From contig JBCBRM010000006.1 in the NCBI GenBank assembly GCA_039819665.1, forward strand, positions 137,238 through 201,237: 64,000 bases of DNA, given 5' to 3'. The number at the start of each line of letters is the position of its first letter. The stretch's first letter is position 1. Shown here piece by piece: positions 62,431-64,000 of the stretch. A program made the translations under genes and the position numbers. The notes under the pieces are model-generated. The model was given only the letters and a program-made list of their open reading frames with translations, was not told the DNA's origin and made no database searches. Source of the DNA: JAWPMV01 sp039819665 (GTDB lineage: Bacteria; Bacteroidota; Bacteroidia; J057).

Positions 62431-63726
62431 ATGAAAGAGCCTGAAGCACCCGTAGCTGATCAAAAAATCAGCCCTTCCTATCGCACCTATGTACTCCTTG
62501 CCCTGACTGGAGTTTATATTTTCAATTTTATTGACCGGCAGATTCTGGTGATTCTGCAAGAAAGTATAAAAGCTGATTTGGGCTTGAGCGATCTACAATT
62601 GGGATTGCTGACAGGTTTTGCTTTTGCCGTATTTTATGTTACCCTCGGCCTTCCTATCGCTCGATTTGCGGACAAGGCAAACCGAAAAAACATCATAGCC
62701 ATTTCCCTTACAATCTGGAGTGCAATGACTGCCCTTTCAGGTATGGCGCAAAACTTCGTACAATTACTGCTGGCAAGGATGGGGGTAGGGGTAGGAGAAG
62801 CAGGAGGCAGTCCTCCGGCCCACTCCATGATTTCGGATTATTATCCGGAGGAAAAGAGGGCAACAGCCTTGTCTGTATATTCGATGGGCATTTATATAGG
62901 CATCCTACTTGGTTATTTATTTGGGGGATGGTTGGACGAATTTATCGGCTGGCGAAACTCTCTTCTGATTTTGGGATTGCCAGGTATCATTTATGCGATC
63001 TTTTTCTATTTCACTGTAAAAGAACCTCCACGGGGGTATTCGGAAAAGCGGAGAAGAGAGGGCGGGAAAGAACATAGCATGTTGGAGGTCTTTGAACTTC
63101 TCCTCAAAAGAAGGGCATTCATCTTTTTGGCTTTGGCTGCGGGCATAAATGCTTTTGTAATTTATGGTGTCGGTAATTTCTTACCTTCTTTTTTAAGTAG
63201 AATACATGAAATGGGCAAAGGCGAAATTGGGACCTGGCTGGCTTTTGGTTCAGGAGGGGGTGGAGCACTCGGAGTATGGCTTGGCGGTTATTTGGGAGAT
63301 AAGTATGGGCAAGTGAAAAAAAGCATGTATATGTTGATTCCCTCCATAGCCATTTTAATCTCTATTCCTCTAATCATTATTGTTCTCTTTTCTGCCAATA
63401 AGCTAGTTGTTGTCAGCACCAATTTTGTAGTCAAAGCCCTTTGGTCGATGTACCTGGCTCCTTGTATTGCTATGGCGCATGGCATGGTTGGCCTACGAAT
63501 GCGAGCCCTATCCTCTGCTGTCTTATTCCTTGTCCTGAATTTTATTGGGTTAGGATTAGGGCCTACTTTCTTCGGATTTATCAGTGATCTCTTCACGGCC
63601 GATATGGGAACAGAAGGTATTCGTTGGGCCCTAAGTTTGGGCATAGGCTTTAGCCTGCTGGCGGCAATCTTTTTGTATCTCAGCTCTCGCTATTTGGCAG
63701 AGGATTTGGCACAGGCACCAGATTAA
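62431..63726 (+). CDS. MFS transporter, spinster-like
   Basis: 431 residues with 12 hydrophobic segments. The first loop has GLLTGFAFAVFYVTLGLPIARFADKANRKN and the second ARMGVGVGEAGGSPPAHSMISDYYPEEKRATALSVYSMGIYIGILLGYLFGGW, hallmarks of the spinster-type MFS group. Predicted inner-membrane carrier of a lipid, sugar or aromatic substrate. Start chosen at ATG 62431 (MKEPEAPVADQKISPSYRTY). Substrate unknown. Confidence 0.9.
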   Translation: MKEPEAPVADQKISPSYRTYVLLALTGVYIFNFIDRQILVILQESIKADLGLSDLQLGLLTGFAFAVFYVTLGLPIARFADKANRKNIIAISLTIWSAMTALSGMAQNFVQLLLARMGVGVGEAGGSPPAHSMISDYYPEEKRATALSVYSMGIYIGILLGYLFGGWLDEFIGWRNSLLILGLPGIIYAIFFYFTVKEPPRGYSEKRRREGGKEHSMLEVFELLLKRRAFIFLALAAGINAFVIYGVGNFLPSFLSRIHEMGKGEIGTWLAFGSGGGGALGVWLGGYLGDKYGQVKKSMYMLIPSIAILISIPLIIIVLFSANKLVVVSTNFVVKALWSMYLAPCIAMAHGMVGLRMRALSSAVLFLVLNFIGLGLGPTFFGFISDLFTADMGTEGIRWALSLGIGFSLLAAIFLYLSSRYLAEDLAQAPD

Positions 63727-63729
63727 AAG

Positions 63730-63780
63730 AAAGTATCAGGGTTTTAGTGTGTTAGAGTTTGTTGGCTGACTTAGAGTATT
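63730..63780. repeat. GTGTTAG-type repeat after the MFS gene
   Basis: GTGTGTTAGAGTTTGTTGG and TTAGAGTATTAACCAAC repeat the GTGTTAG/CCAAC words seen in other intergenic sites. Degenerate; boundaries unclear. Confidence 0.4.
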
Positions 63781-63787
63781 AACCAAC

Positions 63788-63821
63788 TTTTGCTATAAAG
63801 TTATACACAGTTTTTAACTTT
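63788..63821 (+). promoter_or_regulatory. Bacteroidota-type promoter-like sequence before the HTH gene
   Basis: TTTG (63788-63791) and TAACTTTG (63814-63821), the latter an exact TAxxTTTG match. The spacer is 22 nt, longer than the 19 nt seen at the other two promoters here, so confidence is moderate. It sits 28 nt upstream of the HTH start. Confidence 0.45.
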
Positions 63822-63848
63822 GTTCTTTGAAAACCAACTCAAGTATCT

Positions 63849-64000
63849 ATGCCTACTGCTGTTCCTATGGCTATTCGTGAGCAAATTATTCGTCTTCACG
63901 GCTCAGGCCATTCCATAAGCAGCTTATCTCGCAGGTTTGAGGTAAGTCGCAGAACCATCCATACGTTGATAAATCGCTTTAATTCAGATGGTGAATCAGG
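63849..64000 (+). CDS. helix-turn-helix protein, likely transposase N-terminus, cut by window edge
   Basis: About 50 residues from ATG 63849 to the edge: MPTAVPMAIREQIIRLHGSG followed by ISSLSRRFEVSRRTIHTLINRF. This is a homeodomain-like helix-turn-helix of the type at the N-terminus of IS transposases such as IS630-, IS481- or IS3-like. An inverted AAAGTTA/TAACTTT pair at 63796-63802 and 63814-63820 may be part of an element end or of the promoter. It is truncated, so family assignment is tentative. Confidence 0.55.
   Translation, partial: MPTAVPMAIREQIIRLHGSGHSISSLSRRFEVSRRTIHTLINRFNSDGES

Noticed and set aside
1..64000. CRISPR arrays, tRNA and rRNA genes
   Set aside because: No direct-repeat arrays, tRNA-like cloverleaf sequences or conserved rRNA stretches were seen in the intergenic regions.

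Overview
The window comes from a member of the Bacteroidota, probably a free-living aquatic or marine polysaccharide degrader. The evidence is a SusC/SusD pair, many short lipoprotein signals ending in S-C, promoter-like sequences of the TTTG-N19-xAxxTTTG type, starts without Shine-Dalgarno sites, and an AT-leaning composition. Several genes belong to families abundant in Planctomycetes (sulfatases, DUF1501, DUF1549/DUF1553, DUF1080), which also fits marine Bacteroidota. I cannot name the genus. No rRNA, tRNA or CRISPR array was seen.

Layout. 1-6912 (all minus): a hexuronate catabolism cluster (uxuB-like SDR, KDPG aldolase, uronate isomerase, tagaturonate reductase cut by the window edge) carrying a TRAP solute-binding lipoprotein and a sulfatase. 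7080-9928 (plus): a PIG-L deacetylase with a CBM9-like tail, coupled to a hydroxyacid-oxoacid transhydrogenase-type dehydrogenase. 10351-15504 (minus): a Tat-type Gfo/Idh oxidoreductase, a c-type-cytochrome DUF1549/DUF1553 protein and a DUF1501 protein in one operon. 15684-17078 (plus): an enolase-superfamily protein. 17143-29962: a polysaccharide-utilization-like locus, with susCD on the minus strand and lacI, GH88 uronyl hydrolase, TIM-barrel isomerase, Gfo/Idh, SDR, DUF3311 and sodium symporter on the plus strand. A perfect 16-bp palindrome lies just upstream of lacI. 30106-34445 (plus): small envelope and hypothetical genes (TfoX-N, DUF2490, LRR, DUF4177) and a polysaccharide deacetylase. 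34966-36424: a HAD phosphatase and a crotonase.

36833-50060 (minus): a long inositol gene set (symporter, iolD, iolE, iolG-like, iolB, iolC, iolG) running on into a sulfatase, a sialidase and an alpha/beta hydrolase. iolA and iolJ are not in the window. 50132-53002 (minus) is a bifunctional fucokinase/GDP-fucose pyrophosphorylase. 53108-63726 holds two beta-lactamase-fold serine hydrolases, two sulfatases, a DUF1080 protein, a DUF1569 protein, an M14 carboxypeptidase and an MFS transporter. The right edge cuts a helix-turn-helix gene that looks like the start of a transposase.

Taken together the window reads as a set of loci for desulfating, hydrolysing, importing and catabolising uronic-acid-rich, sulfated and possibly sialylated glycans plus inositol. 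The most unusual non-coding content is a 245-289 bp GC-rich structured element present twice in opposite orientation (10021-10309 and 36465-36709). Its terminal hairpin shows a compensatory base-pair change between the copies, and in both places it lies downstream of, and in the same orientation as, a gene's stop codon. Other dispersed non-coding signals are REP-like pairs, GTGTTAG/GTGTTGG repeats, and a recurrent ACTACT motif directly before start codons.
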